From CAWBRT01 sp963814745 (GTDB lineage Bacteria; Acidobacteriota; Terriglobia; Terriglobales; Acidobacteriaceae): a DNA stretch of 64,000 bases. A program made the position numbers and the translations under genes. Of the stretch, positions 55,559 through 63,763 are shown piece by piece; position 1 is the first letter of the stretch; each line of letters starts with the position of its first letter. The stretch is from positions 620,001 to 684,000 of the forward strand of contig CAWFEA010000004.1 in NCBI GenBank assembly GCA_963814745.1, in the 5' to 3' direction. Below the pieces are notes generated by a model. The model was not told the origin of the DNA, did not search any database, and saw only the letters and a program-made list of their open reading frames with translations.

Positions 55559-56722
55559 ATGAAAATTACAAAGGTTGAGCCGCTGCATGTCGGCCAATTC
55601 ATGTTCGCTCGTGTCGAAACTGAAACCGGCTTGGTTGGCGCGGGTGAAGCAGGAGCGTGGGGCCACATCGAGTCGTCAGGGGCTGCTATCAGGCGGTTTG
55701 CCGAATATCTGGACGGGAAAGACGCATTCTCCATTGAGCATCACTGGAACGTGATGCATCGCTTCAGCTACTTCCAAGGCCCGGCGGTCAACGCCGCGAT
55801 TTCTGCCATTGACATCGCCCTTTGGGACATCAAAGGTAAGGCGCTGAAGGTGCCGATCTACGAGCTGCTCGGCGGCGCCGTCCGCACGAAGGCGCGCATT
55901 TATGGGCATATCTATGAAAGCAGCATCGAAAAGGTGCTCGACGAATGCAAGGCCAAAATGGCGGCTGGCTTCAATGCGTTTGGCCACCTGAACCCCTTCC
56001 TCGATGAAGGGAATGATAAGGTGTACTTCAAAACGCATGTCAAGAAAATGCGGGACGCTATCGACAATGTGCGTCGTATGCGCGAGGTCGTTGGCGATCA
56101 AGTTGATTTGCTGATCGAATTGCATCGACGCCTGACACCCGCTGAAGCCGTAGTCTTTGCCCGAGGAATCGAAGACACGCACCCATTGTTCATCGAGGAC
56201 CCAATTCGTCCCGAGGGGCCGGACGCAATGGCGCGAGTGGCCGGGAAGATCCACATCCCAATCGCCACCGGCGAGCGCTTCGCCACGATCTACGAATTCG
56301 AGGAGTTGATGGCGCGGGGCGCCGTCGAGTACGCCCGGGTTGACCTCTGCCTATGCGGTGGGATAACCGGCGCGCGCAAGGTGGCCGCGATCGCGGAAGC
56401 TCATCAGGTGCAGATCGTTCCCCACAATCCGTTGTCGCCGATCGGTCTCGCGGCGTGCCTGCAACTGGACGCGGCGATTCCCAACTTCGCCATTCAGGAA
56501 TACGCAACCGGTTTCGAGGCAGGAGTATTCGAATCGCGCCCCACGCATCTCGGGAGCAATATCGTCAACCATGTTCCGCTGCCCGATCGTGGATTCGTGA
56601 ACATCCCGACCGGACCGGGTCTTGGGATGAATCTGTTGCCCGACGCGCAGAGGATTCGTCCTCCGCTATCCCAAGCCATTTCGATGCGCCCGCACTTCGA
56701 CGGGTTCGTCGTCGATCAATAA
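55559..56722 (+). CDS. Mandelate racemase / muconate lactonising (enolase superfamily) enzyme, sugar-acid dehydratase type
   Basis: A 387-residue enzyme from the ATG at 55559, which has GGAG seven bases upstream; an in-frame TTG at 55544 is less likely. The capping domain is followed by INAAISAIDIALWDIKGKA. Metal-site segments are DLLIELHRRLTP, FIEDPIRPEG and IATGERFATIYEFEELM; VPHNPLSPIGLAACLQLD carries the general-base His region. This pattern fits galactonate/mannonate-type acid sugar dehydratases. The exact sugar acid is unknown. The SDR gene downstream likely acts on the same pathway. Confidence 0.88.
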   Translation: MKITKVEPLHVGQFMFARVETETGLVGAGEAGAWGHIESSGAAIRRFAEYLDGKDAFSIEHHWNVMHRFSYFQGPAVNAAISAIDIALWDIKGKALKVPIYELLGGAVRTKARIYGHIYESSIEKVLDECKAKMAAGFNAFGHLNPFLDEGNDKVYFKTHVKKMRDAIDNVRRMREVVGDQVDLLIELHRRLTPAEAVVFARGIEDTHPLFIEDPIRPEGPDAMARVAGKIHIPIATGERFATIYEFEELMARGAVEYARVDLCLCGGITGARKVAAIAEAHQVQIVPHNPLSPIGLAACLQLDAAIPNFAIQEYATGFEAGVFESRPTHLGSNIVNHVPLPDRGFVNIPTGPGLGMNLLPDAQRIRPPLSQAISMRPHFDGFVVDQ

Positions 56723-56830
56723 TCTTGCGATGATCCGAACATCTGTGGTAACGGGCCCTCGCCGGTTCCGAGACTATAAAGATGATCTTGGAATTCAAAT
56801 TACGGCGGTCCCGTTTCTGGGAGGTTTGAA

Positions 56831-57616
56831 ATGGAACTAGGTTTGGGTGGTAAAACCGCGCTGGTACTTGGTGGAGGCGGGGGACTTGGAGGGGCGATTG
56901 CCAAAGCCCTGGCTCGCGAAGGTGCGCGGGTCGCGGCTGCGGATATCGATATTGCCGCTGCCGAGAAAACCCTCGCGACAATCAAGCAGGCGGGCTCTGA
57001 TGGCCTTGCGCTCGGTTGGGATCTTGCCGACTTGTCTGTCATCGAGGTGCGCGTGGCTGAGGTCGAGAAACGCCTTGGGCCAGTGGATGTCCTGATTAAC
57101 AACACCGGCGGTCCGCCGCCCACGCCCGCTTTCGGCCAAGACCCTGCGCTGTGGAGCAAGCATTTCCAATCAATGGTGCTATCGGTGATTGCAATTACGG
57201 ATCGCGTGCTGCCGGGTATGCGTGACCGCAAGTGGGGGAGGATCATTACGAGCACATCTTCCGGTGTGGTCGCCCCTATCCCAAACCTGGCAATTTCGAA
57301 TGCGCTCCGGATGTCATTGGTGGGGTGGTCGAAGACTCTCTCGCGGGAGACCGCGCGCGACGGGGTGACGGTGAATATAGTGCTTCCGGGCCGCGTGGCC
57401 ACCGCCCGCACCCGCTCGATCGATGAAGCCAGGGCCAAGCGCGAAGGCCGTACCGTCGAGGAGGTCTGTGCCGCGAGCGCTTCTACCATTCCAATCGGCC
57501 GCTATGGTACCCCAGAGGAATACGCCGACGTGGTCACATTTTTGGCCAGCGAGCGGGCTTCCTATATAACGGGCGCCATGATCCGTGTTGATGGTGGGCT
57601 GATCGCCAGTATTTAG
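56831..57616 (+). CDS. Atypical short-chain dehydrogenase/reductase lacking the Tyr-Lys pair
   Basis: A 261-residue Rossmann-fold protein. The cofactor loop is LVLGGGGGLGGAIAKALA, the NNTGG motif replaces NNAG, and TSTSSG supplies a Ser. Where YxxxK is expected it reads ISNALRMSLVGWSKTL, so Tyr is Ser and Lys is Arg. This substitution defines a known BKR-like SDR subgroup of uncertain chemistry. GGGAGG lies ahead of the ATG. It is 108 bp downstream of the enolase-superfamily gene and 65 bp upstream of the truncated peptidase. Confidence 0.85.
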   Translation: MELGLGGKTALVLGGGGGLGGAIAKALAREGARVAAADIDIAAAEKTLATIKQAGSDGLALGWDLADLSVIEVRVAEVEKRLGPVDVLINNTGGPPPTPAFGQDPALWSKHFQSMVLSVIAITDRVLPGMRDRKWGRIITSTSSGVVAPIPNLAISNALRMSLVGWSKTLSRETARDGVTVNIVLPGRVATARTRSIDEARAKREGRTVEEVCAASASTIPIGRYGTPEEYADVVTFLASERASYITGAMIRVDGGLIASI

Positions 57617-57681
57617 GAGCATCAACCAGACAATTCTCAGGGTTGTGAACATGGAGTTCGGCCGTGGGAAGGAGCTGCAAG

Positions 57682-58164
57682 TTGCACATCACGCCTGCTG
57701 AGGAACTCGTAGCCCGGAAGGAGCGATTGCAGCGGTTGCTCCAGGACAGGGAGATCGATGGGGCGATCGTCCTACAGCGGGCGGACCTCTTCTACTTCTC
57801 CGGGACGGGACAGGACGGACACCTGCTGATACCCGCGTCTGGCGAAGCCGTCCTGCTCGCGCGAAAGAGCTTCGACCGGGCGCGTCGAGAAAGCCGTCTG
57901 CCTGTGGTCGAGAAATTCCCCAGGTCAAAGGAGCTGCCTGGGACCATCGGTTCGAATTTCCGTCAAATCCGAAAGATCGGAATGGAACTGGATGTTGTGC
58001 CCGCAAATCACTATCTGCGCTTTCGGGCTATGTTTCCGGAAACGGAGATCGTTGACGCATCCCCCTTGATCCGTCAGATCCGGATGATCAAATCGGAATA
58101 TGAGATTGGCAAGCTGCACGAGGCGGCCGCCATGAGCTACCGCCTATGCGCGAAAGTGACGTGA
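57682..58164 (+). pseudogene. M24-family (creatinase / Xaa-Pro aminopeptidase) protein, 3'-truncated by an IS
   Basis: Only the N-terminal creatinase-like domain is present: VLQRADLFYFSGTGQDGHLL, IGMELDVVPANHYL and RQIRMIKSEYEIGKLHEAA, which normally leads into the metal-binding pita-bread domain. The frame ends at AKVT where the IS3-type left end (58162) starts. About 160 of some 390 residues remain, so catalytic activity is lost. The TTG at 57682 has AAGGAG six bases upstream; a GTG at 57664 is possible. Confidence 0.78.
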
Positions 58165-58351
58165 CTGGCGAATTTTGTACCAGTGGAAAAGAGAGAGACA
58201 CTGGTACGAGAGGAGCTGGAAAATGGCCAAGAGAAAATACACCCCGGAGCAGATCATCGGGATTCTGCGTCAAGTCGAGGTGGCCGTAAGCAACGGCCGG
58301 AGTACGCCGCAAGCCTGTCGGGAGGCGGGCATCGTTGAGCAAACCTACTAT
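58162..58351 (+). mobile_element. IS3-family 5' fragment with the start of orfA
   Basis: The left end begins TGACTGGCGAATTTTGTACC. An AGGAG ribosome site and MAKRKYTPEQIIGILRQVEV at 58223 encode the first 43 residues of an OrfA helix-turn-helix protein. The frame is cut after EQTYY, where a second IS3-type end begins. The rest of orfA is missing on this strand. Confidence 0.75.
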
Positions 58352-59332
58352 TGACCTGCCCGACATTTTGTACCAGTAGGAGTGTTAGTGTAGCGCAGTC
58401 AACGGACAAGTTGACTCGCCGTCGCCGCCGTCGGGGGTGTGGAAATGTGGGAAGCGCGCAGCGGTTTCCACATTTCCATGCCTCGTCTCTTCGGTTGCCT
58501 TGATCGTCGCCGGTCCGATCGCCGCCGGTGCTGGCGGCCGATAACCCAACGACGAATGTGGACGCCGCGTGTTGTACTCGACACGCCAACGCTCGATGAT
58601 GATCTGCGCCTCCTTCAGCGAGTAGAAGATCTCGCCATTCAAGCACTCGTCTCGTAGCTTCCCGTGGAAACTCTCGCAGTCCCCGTTTTTCCACGGACTT
58701 CCAGCTTCGATGTACAGCGTCTTGGCTCCCACCGCCGATAACCAGTTGCGTAACTTCTGGGCAACGAACTCAGGTCCATGGTCCGACCGTAGGTGTTCCG
58801 GCACCCCGTGGATCAGCATCACCTCCGCCAGCGTCTCGATCAGGTCGTAGCTGTTCAGCCGTCGCGCCACCCGCAAGGCCAAGCACTGGCGCGTGAACTC
58901 GTCCATCAGCGTCAGCACCCGCAACGTCCGTCCATCGTGGGTGAAGCAGCTGACGAAGTCGTAGCTCCACACCTGGTTCTCATGTTCCGGTCGAAGTCGC
59001 ACGCCGGAGCCGTCGTTCAACCACAGCCGGCCACGCGGCTGCTGTTTCTCGGGCACCCGCAACCCTTCCCGCCGCCAGATTCGCTGCACCCGATCCCGTC
59101 CCACGTTCCAGCCCGCGCGCGGCAACAACACCGTGATCCGGCGATCGCCATAACGGCCATATTGGCTGGCCCGCTGAAGGATCGCCCGTGTCAGCGCGTC
59201 TTCCTCATCGCGCGGCGTCCTGATGTATCGCTGCCTCCCTCGCCACTGCCCCAACCGCCGGCAGCCATGCCGCTCCGACAACCGAGGTTGCTGGCGGGCA
59301 GGTTCCACCGCGCCACGCCGCCGTTCCGGGCT
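58352..59332 (-). mobile_element. IS3-family 3' fragment, inverted relative to the 5' fragment
   Basis: It begins with an end related to 58162 (both contain ATTTTGTACCAGT in the same orientation) and carries orfB on the minus strand. Its other side is cut by the IS630-type element at about 59333. The two IS3 pieces therefore face each other, from either two insertions or an internal inversion. Confidence 0.7.
58385..59332 (-). pseudogene. IS3-family OrfB transposase, 5'-interrupted
   Basis: A DDE integrase-core transposase similar to the IS407/IS2 groups. The core has NQVWSYDFVSCFTHDGRTLRV-type first Asp segment, LRSDHGPEF with the second Asp, and SPWKNGDCESFHGKLRDE with the Glu, followed by RPHSSLGYRPP. 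The core is intact. The upstream frame reads LSPERRRGAVEPARQQ back to the IS630 border, so the orfA junction and normal translation signals are lost. Confidence 0.75.
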
Positions 59333-60386
59333 GAGAGCGGATTCATAGTAGCTGTATCCGATAGCCGCAATGGTGAAACCAGGCGACCGAGTTCTGTGGG
59401 GTGATGGTGGAGATGGCGGCGGCGATGGCTTGGTCGAGAGCGTCGAGGAGTCGAGCCTTGGCAGCCCGCAAGCACTCTTTAATTTTGGCCCAGCACTGCT
59501 CGATGGGATTAAAGTCCGGCGAGTAGGGCGGCAGGTAGAGCCAATGCGCCCCGGTTTGCTCGATCAGCCGGCGCACCTGCGGATGCTTGTGTGCCGAGAG
59601 ATTATCCATCACCACGATCTGACCGGGGTGCAGCCGTGGACATAAGACCTGCTCCAAGTAGGCCGCGAACACCTCGCCGTCCGTCGGCGATTCGATGGTC
59701 ATGGTCGCCAGCAGACCCTCGAGGGTGATCGCACCCAACAAAGTCAGCGTGCGCCAATGCCCGGCAGGAGCGCCTTCTCGTACGCCCTCGCCCTGCGGAG
59801 CACGCCCCTAGCGGCGGGTCATCTCGGTGGTGACTCCACTCTCGTCCAGAAAGACCAGGCGCCGGGGATCGATCTGAGTTATCTGCTCCCACCACGACTG
59901 CCGCCGCTGCCAACCTTCTTCCGTGTCCTGCTCTTGGGCGTGGAGAGATTTTTTTTACGCCGCAACCCCAGCCGCTGAAGCGCGAGACAAAGCCGTGTCT
60001 TGCTGAGCTGCACCTGCAGGCTCTGCTCCAGCCCTTGTCCCAGTTCGGCCAAGCTCCGATCGGGCTGACTCCGCACCTGCCGCCGCAAGTACTCTTGCAC
60101 CGACTCCGTCACCCGGCTTGCCGGACCATGAAGGAGCTGCCCGGGCCGCTCCATCTGCCCAGATTGCAACTGCTGTCGCCGAATCTTCTTGGTAAAACCG
60201 TAACTGACCCCAAACTGATCCGCCAATCGCTCCAAGCCTACCTCGGCCCGCTCGTACGCCTGCAGAATCTTGCACCGCAAATCATCCGAATATGCTCGTG
60301 GCATCGCTCTGTGTCTTCGCGGAAACTCGCCACCCGTAACTTACCCCACTTCCTCTTTTTCGGATATATCTACTTGGGAACCGCTC
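59333..60386 (-). mobile_element. IS630-family element, decayed
   Basis: The ends GAGCGGATTCATAGTAG and, reversed, GAGCGGTTCCCAAGTAG followed by TATCCGA are inverted repeats matching at about 21 of 27 positions. TA borders the right end, as expected for IS630; the left border lacks it. The element has inserted at the broken edge of the IS3 fragment. Confidence 0.7.
59343..60304 (-). pseudogene. IS630-family transposase, frameshift and stop
   Basis: The N-terminal part (from 60304) has MPRAYSDDLRCKILQAY and the HTH FGVSYGFTKKIRRQQ. At the A8 tract near 59949-59956 a -1 change is needed to continue as LHAQEQDTEEGW and LVFLDESGVTTEMTRR, where an in-frame TAG follows. The C-terminal part then continues as GAITLEGLLATMTIE, VVMDNLSAHKHPQVR and YLPPYSPDFNPIEQCWAKIK. 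The A8 shift could be programmed, but the stop near 59808 makes it a pseudogene. Confidence 0.7.
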
Positions 60387-60598
60387 TAGTAATCCATTTC
60401 ATTTCGACCTCCGACGAGGATTAAGTCTATACAGGAGGAGTCTTAGGCCGTCACAAAAATGCAACAATACATCGGAAGGTTAAATTCGGAGGCGCCATTT
60501 CTGCCAGTCAAATCTGTCTCGAAAGCGCGAGAATGTTTGTGGAGCCTCTGAAGATGCTTTCACGTTATTGGAATCAACTACTTACCGTTAACCGTGCT

Positions 60599-60765
60599 GA
60601 ATCTTGAATGGGACTGAGACGACCCGATGGATTGTGGCAAGCCCCACCCCCCATCTCACTGGAGATCGCCCGCCATGACGCCCCGGATTCGCGCAGAGCA
60701 GCAATTCTGGAGGTGTCCACAACCCGGCACAGACGTCCAAGCTGCGAAGGGCTTCGATCTAGCGC
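60599..60765 (-). pseudogene. C-terminal remnant of a serine recombinase (resolvase/invertase)
   Basis: SRIAALRESGASWRAISSEMG is the Hin-type helix-turn-helix of resolvases. In the adjacent frame it continues as GVGLATIHRVV and a stop, with an extra G in the G-run near 60645-60650. No catalytic domain is present; hipA takes over directly upstream. Confidence 0.55.
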
Positions 60766-62036
60766 AGAATCTTGCGGCACGCGGCCGCGCGCGTGGCGAG
60801 CCTCTTCGCCAGACGGGGAATCAGAGGGTGAGTAATCCCTTCTTGCGTCATGCGGCGTTCGATGTCGGGAGCTTGGTCGGCTAGCTGCGTTGCGAGATCA
60901 TCGACGCGTTGAACGACCTTGTCGGGATCGAGGTGCAACTCCTCGGCCATCCTTCGCCAGTGACGGAGCTGGATGTCGCGGAAGCGATATTCGCCGCCGA
61001 GCTTCATGGAAAGCTTTACGCGCTGGAGGTCGATGCGGGGATACGGAAGAGCGCTGGCGAGGTCGTAAAGGGGTGCGAGACGGACGCGGCCTCCAGCGCC
61101 GATGAGCAGGGCGTAATTCTTGGCATGGGCGTCAGTGCCAACAATCAACCAGTTGTAGGCGACCGAGTCGATGAACGTGGCGACGTCCTCGGCTGGGTTG
61201 CCGGAGTGGGTCCTGAGCAGTTCGACGATGTCAGGGATGCCGGGACCGCCTTCGTTCTGATATTTATGGGTGGGAGAAACGGCAAGAGCCTGGCAGATAT
61301 CTTCCTGATGGACCCGGCGCAGACCGTCGGCGGTGCGGATACGGTCATAGCGTTCGACGACGATGGCGACTTCATCCTGAAAATGCATAATCCTTGAATC
61401 GACGACGGGAAGCCCGATTGCACGCGCCAGTTCCAGGCAGAAATGTTCGTTTTCTACGTGGCCGTCGAAGTCGCCGGAGGGCGGCTTGAGAATGTGAGTG
61501 GTCGGAACCCGGCCGGAGGGTACACCCCATCTTCCGTTCTCGAAGAGAAGAGCGGTTTTGGGTTGCGCCCCGGCAAGGCTGAACTGGCCGGTATCGCGCG
61601 GAATGCGCCACGCGGAGTGGTCCTCGCGCAAGGCACGCAGTCTTTGCGCAATTGCAGCTTTATCGAGCCATTCGATCTCTGGGGGTGCCTGACCCAGGAT
61701 AACCTCAAGGCGGTCGGGGTGGACGAACTGAACCGCTCCAGCGCAATCCTCCCCGACGGCGGCGATGAGGCTGAAGGCGTTCCTTGCTGAGACGTGAAAT
61801 TTGCGCGCCCACTGATCGAGCACCATCTGGTTGTCGGGTAGGAGCCCCCACAGGAACGGATCGATCTTGTCGTTGCCGTGCCGAGCCAGGGCCAGGGGCA
61901 TGGAGATCGAAAGGGGATAGGCGTTCTCGGCGGCGCGCCATTCTTCGTTATATGTGAAGGCGAGCCTTCCCCTGTTGTCGCGCGCGACGTGGCCCGTTTC
62001 CCGTCCGTCAAGAACCGCGATGAGTTCTTTGTTCAT
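60759..62036 (-). CDS. hipA: HipA-family serine/threonine kinase toxin
   Basis: A 425-residue kinase of the HipBA system; HipA kinases phosphorylate targets such as glutamyl-tRNA synthetase and cause growth arrest. Seen are the N-terminal Couple_hipA-like domain (GHVARDNRGRLAFTYNEEW), SLAGAQPKTALLFENGRWG, the catalytic loop LIVGTDAHAKNYALLIG with the Asp, and the metal-site APLYDLASALPYP. The frame is intact and of normal length (E. coli HipA has 440 residues). It is coupled to hipB by an ATGA overlap. Its last codons run into the resolvase remnant. Confidence 0.9.
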   Translation of the reverse strand: MNKELIAVLDGRETGHVARDNRGRLAFTYNEEWRAAENAYPLSISMPLALARHGNDKIDPFLWGLLPDNQMVLDQWARKFHVSARNAFSLIAAVGEDCAGAVQFVHPDRLEVILGQAPPEIEWLDKAAIAQRLRALREDHSAWRIPRDTGQFSLAGAQPKTALLFENGRWGVPSGRVPTTHILKPPSGDFDGHVENEHFCLELARAIGLPVVDSRIMHFQDEVAIVVERYDRIRTADGLRRVHQEDICQALAVSPTHKYQNEGGPGIPDIVELLRTHSGNPAEDVATFIDSVAYNWLIVGTDAHAKNYALLIGAGGRVRLAPLYDLASALPYPRIDLQRVKLSMKLGGEYRFRDIQLRHWRRMAEELHLDPDKVVQRVDDLATQLADQAPDIERRMTQEGITHPLIPRLAKRLATRAAACRKILR

Positions 62037-62320
62037 TTTCTCTTCTCGCGCGCGGAAGCGATGATGGAATCAATGTCCACGGGGGGCGGGCCGCTCCGGC
62101 TCTTTGTTGTTCCGGCATCGCCGGCCGCCAACAGGATTCCGAGTGCGTCGATGGTGCGCAGAAGGAGGCCGATTTCAGCTCTTGGCTTGCCCTTTTCGAC
62201 TTCGACGATCCACTGGCGGCTGACGCCGACCTTGTCCGCCAGGGACTTCTGGTCAAGACCGAGTCTGGTGCGGCGGTCACGGATCATAGCCCCGAGATCG
62301 GTCGGCGTTCGAATGCGCAT
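62033..62320 (-). CDS. hipB: HipB-family Xre-type antitoxin
   Basis: A 95-residue antitoxin from the ATG at 62320, selected because AGGAGG lies five bases upstream; the frame is open to 62338. The HTH is LGLDQKSLADKVGVSRQWIVEVEKG in overall pattern. The C-terminus is a flexible basic tail (SIIASAREKRK) like the tail that contacts HipA. It should neutralise HipA and repress its own operon at the three operators upstream. Confidence 0.88.
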   Translation of the reverse strand: MRIRTPTDLGAMIRDRRTRLGLDQKSLADKVGVSRQWIVEVEKGKPRAEIGLLLRTIDALGILLAAGDAGTTKSRSGPPPVDIDSIIASAREKRK

Positions 62321-62340
62321 ATCATCCTCCTCTGCCAAAT

Positions 62341-62409
62341 GTCAGCGTACGACGACATGTTAACAAAGTCAGCGAACGGCGACAAGCATAAAAGTCAGCG
62401 AACGGCGAC
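62341..62409 (-). promoter_or_regulatory. hipBA promoter with three iterated operators
   Basis: Three copies of a 16-base unit (GTCAGCGAACGGCGAC; the first copy differs at two bases) lie at 62341-62356, 62368-62383 and 62394-62409, spaced 26-27 bases. Read on the minus strand, a -35 TTGTCG (62380-62385) and a -10 TAACAT (62357-62362) are separated by 17 bases, so bound HipB would cover the -35 and flank the -10. Multiple operators are typical for hipBA. Confidence 0.7.
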
Positions 62410-62595
62410 ACAAATCTGTATGTCCACAATGAAAGGTCAAAGAGGTGGGTGAGGGGCAGGGTCTGTCTTTCAGGATTAGACCCTCGGGAGACGCGCACGA
62501 AGCGGGCGGTGGAATCGGAAACGCCGAATTGCACGGCCATTCCTGGCCAGGTGCTCGCGTGTTGCTAGAATTGGACCACCTAAGGAGCTTTCCGT

Positions 62596-62790
62596 GTGGA
62601 AGATCAAATCATCGCGAAGCTGGGCCGAGTGCTTAGGCGACCGGTAACCACCGAGACACTGGTGGTCTACCTTCTCATAGAAATCCGGAAGTTGATGGAT
62701 CGCAAACGCATGCAGTACGACACGCTGCGCCTATGCTGCAATTGGGCAGTGCATGTCGAGCTTTCGGGTAATGAGCCTGATCTACGGCCA
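62596..62790 (+). pseudogene. Small hypothetical protein, start intact, 3' part replaced by integrase sequence
   Basis: A GTG with AAGGAG upstream starts IIAKLGRVLRRPVTTETLVV and continues through KLMDRKRMQYDTLRLCCNWAVHVEL. After about residue 60 the frame runs antiphase over integrase coding sequence, so the native end is missing. I do not recognise the family. Confidence 0.4.
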
Positions 62791-63512
62791 TGGGCAGAGA
62801 CAGAAGTATCTGTCAAGGGGCGAAGAAGGGAATCCGCTCAACTTCGTCCGGTGCAGGACTCAATTCGAGTACGAAGCGATTATCGTGACGCCGGAGCAGG
62901 TCTTCACCATCCTCCAGCAGTTGCCACCGCTGGAACGGGCGTTGACTCTGTTGACGGCGGCCACGGGCTTGCGTATCAGCGAGGGCTTGGGACTCCAGTG
63001 GCGCGATGTCGATCACGAGAACTCGCAGATATATGTCCGCCGGAGTTGGAGTTCGAAGTTCGGGGTCTGCCCGACGAAGACCACGGCAAGCAGAGCGGTA
63101 GTCCTGATGCACCCGCTGCTCGCAGGGTGTTTGAGGCTATGGCAGCAGGAGACGCCGTATTCCCAGCCGGAAGACTGGCTGTTCGCGAGCTTCAAGCTGG
63201 AAGGGAAAAAGCCCCGGTCGGGGAACATGCTGGTCGAAGACTATCTGCGGCCGGCTGCACTCAAGGCTGGGGTCAAGGGTGTGGAGGTTGAATCCAAGAG
63301 GTTCGGCTTTCACAACCTGCGGCACGGGCTCAGGACGTATTTGGTCAAGGCCAAGGTCGAACCCGAAGATCGTGCAGACGATCATGCGCCACAAAGACGT
63401 AGGTACCACACTCAACCTCTATACCCAGACAATGAGTGAAGACCGCATTGAGGCGCAGGGGTTGATCCTGGAAAAGCTGATGCAAGTGCCTGTAAACGTG
63501 ACGGTTAACTGA
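62770..63512 (+). pseudogene. Tyrosine recombinase / phage-type integrase, 5'-truncated and frameshifted
   Basis: The catalytic domain is recognisable: LTAATGLRISEGLGLQWRDVD with the first Arg, KTTASRAVVLMHPLL with the beta-hairpin Lys region, and FHNLRHGLRTYLV (HxxR). An indel near 63358-63365 moves the frame, after which IVQTIMRHKDVGTTLNLYT supplies the His and the Tyr nucleophile. The N-terminal SAM-like core-binding domain is missing. It is inactive unless the frameshift is an assembly error. Confidence 0.75.
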
Positions 63513-63537
63513 GCACCCCCGGTGAAACCGGGTGTGC
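63513..63537. terminator. Hairpin after the integrase pseudogene
   Basis: GCAC-CCCGGT and ACCGGG-GTGC pair around GAA right after the stop codon. There is no T-run, so termination would be weak or factor-aided. Confidence 0.4.
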
Positions 63538-63607
63538 GAGATGTATCAAGCTGGATGTAACTGGATTCAGGATGTCGGTAAACGATTGATACAGGGAGAG
63601 TTAAAGA

Positions 63608-63657
63608 TGGTGGCCAGGGACGGAGTTGAACCGCGACGCCAGCCTTTTCAGGGCTGG
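63608..63657 (-). other. 3' half of a tRNA-Phe gene, probable attachment site
   Basis: Read on the minus strand this gives an anticodon stem CAGCC/GGCTG with loop CTGAAAA (anticodon GAA), a variable loop, a T-arm containing GGTTCAACTCC, the acceptor strand CCTGGCC, A73 and an encoded CCA. No matching GGCCAGG acceptor strand or proper D-arm lies on the 5' side, so it is not a complete tRNA. Integrases commonly recombine at tRNA 3' ends, and an integrase gene begins just beyond. Confidence 0.6.
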
Positions 63658-63763
63658 ACACAGCCATTCTCATCTGATTGATTCCGTTCGTGTTTGTACT
63701 CGCTTTCATCACTTTTCGAGCCCGATTATTGGAACGTTAATGGAACGTGAATTGGAACGTCCT

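Noticed and set aside
62341..62409. A short CRISPR-like array
   Set aside because: Only three 16-base units with 10-11-base gaps, placed on a hipBA promoter, which fits operators and not repeats with spacers.
62596..63291. A 231-codon frame as a single protein
   Set aside because: After about 60 residues it runs out of phase over the integrase coding sequence, so only the first part is plausible.
63608..63690. A complete tRNA-Phe gene
   Set aside because: The 5' acceptor strand and D-arm are missing, so only the 3' half is supported.
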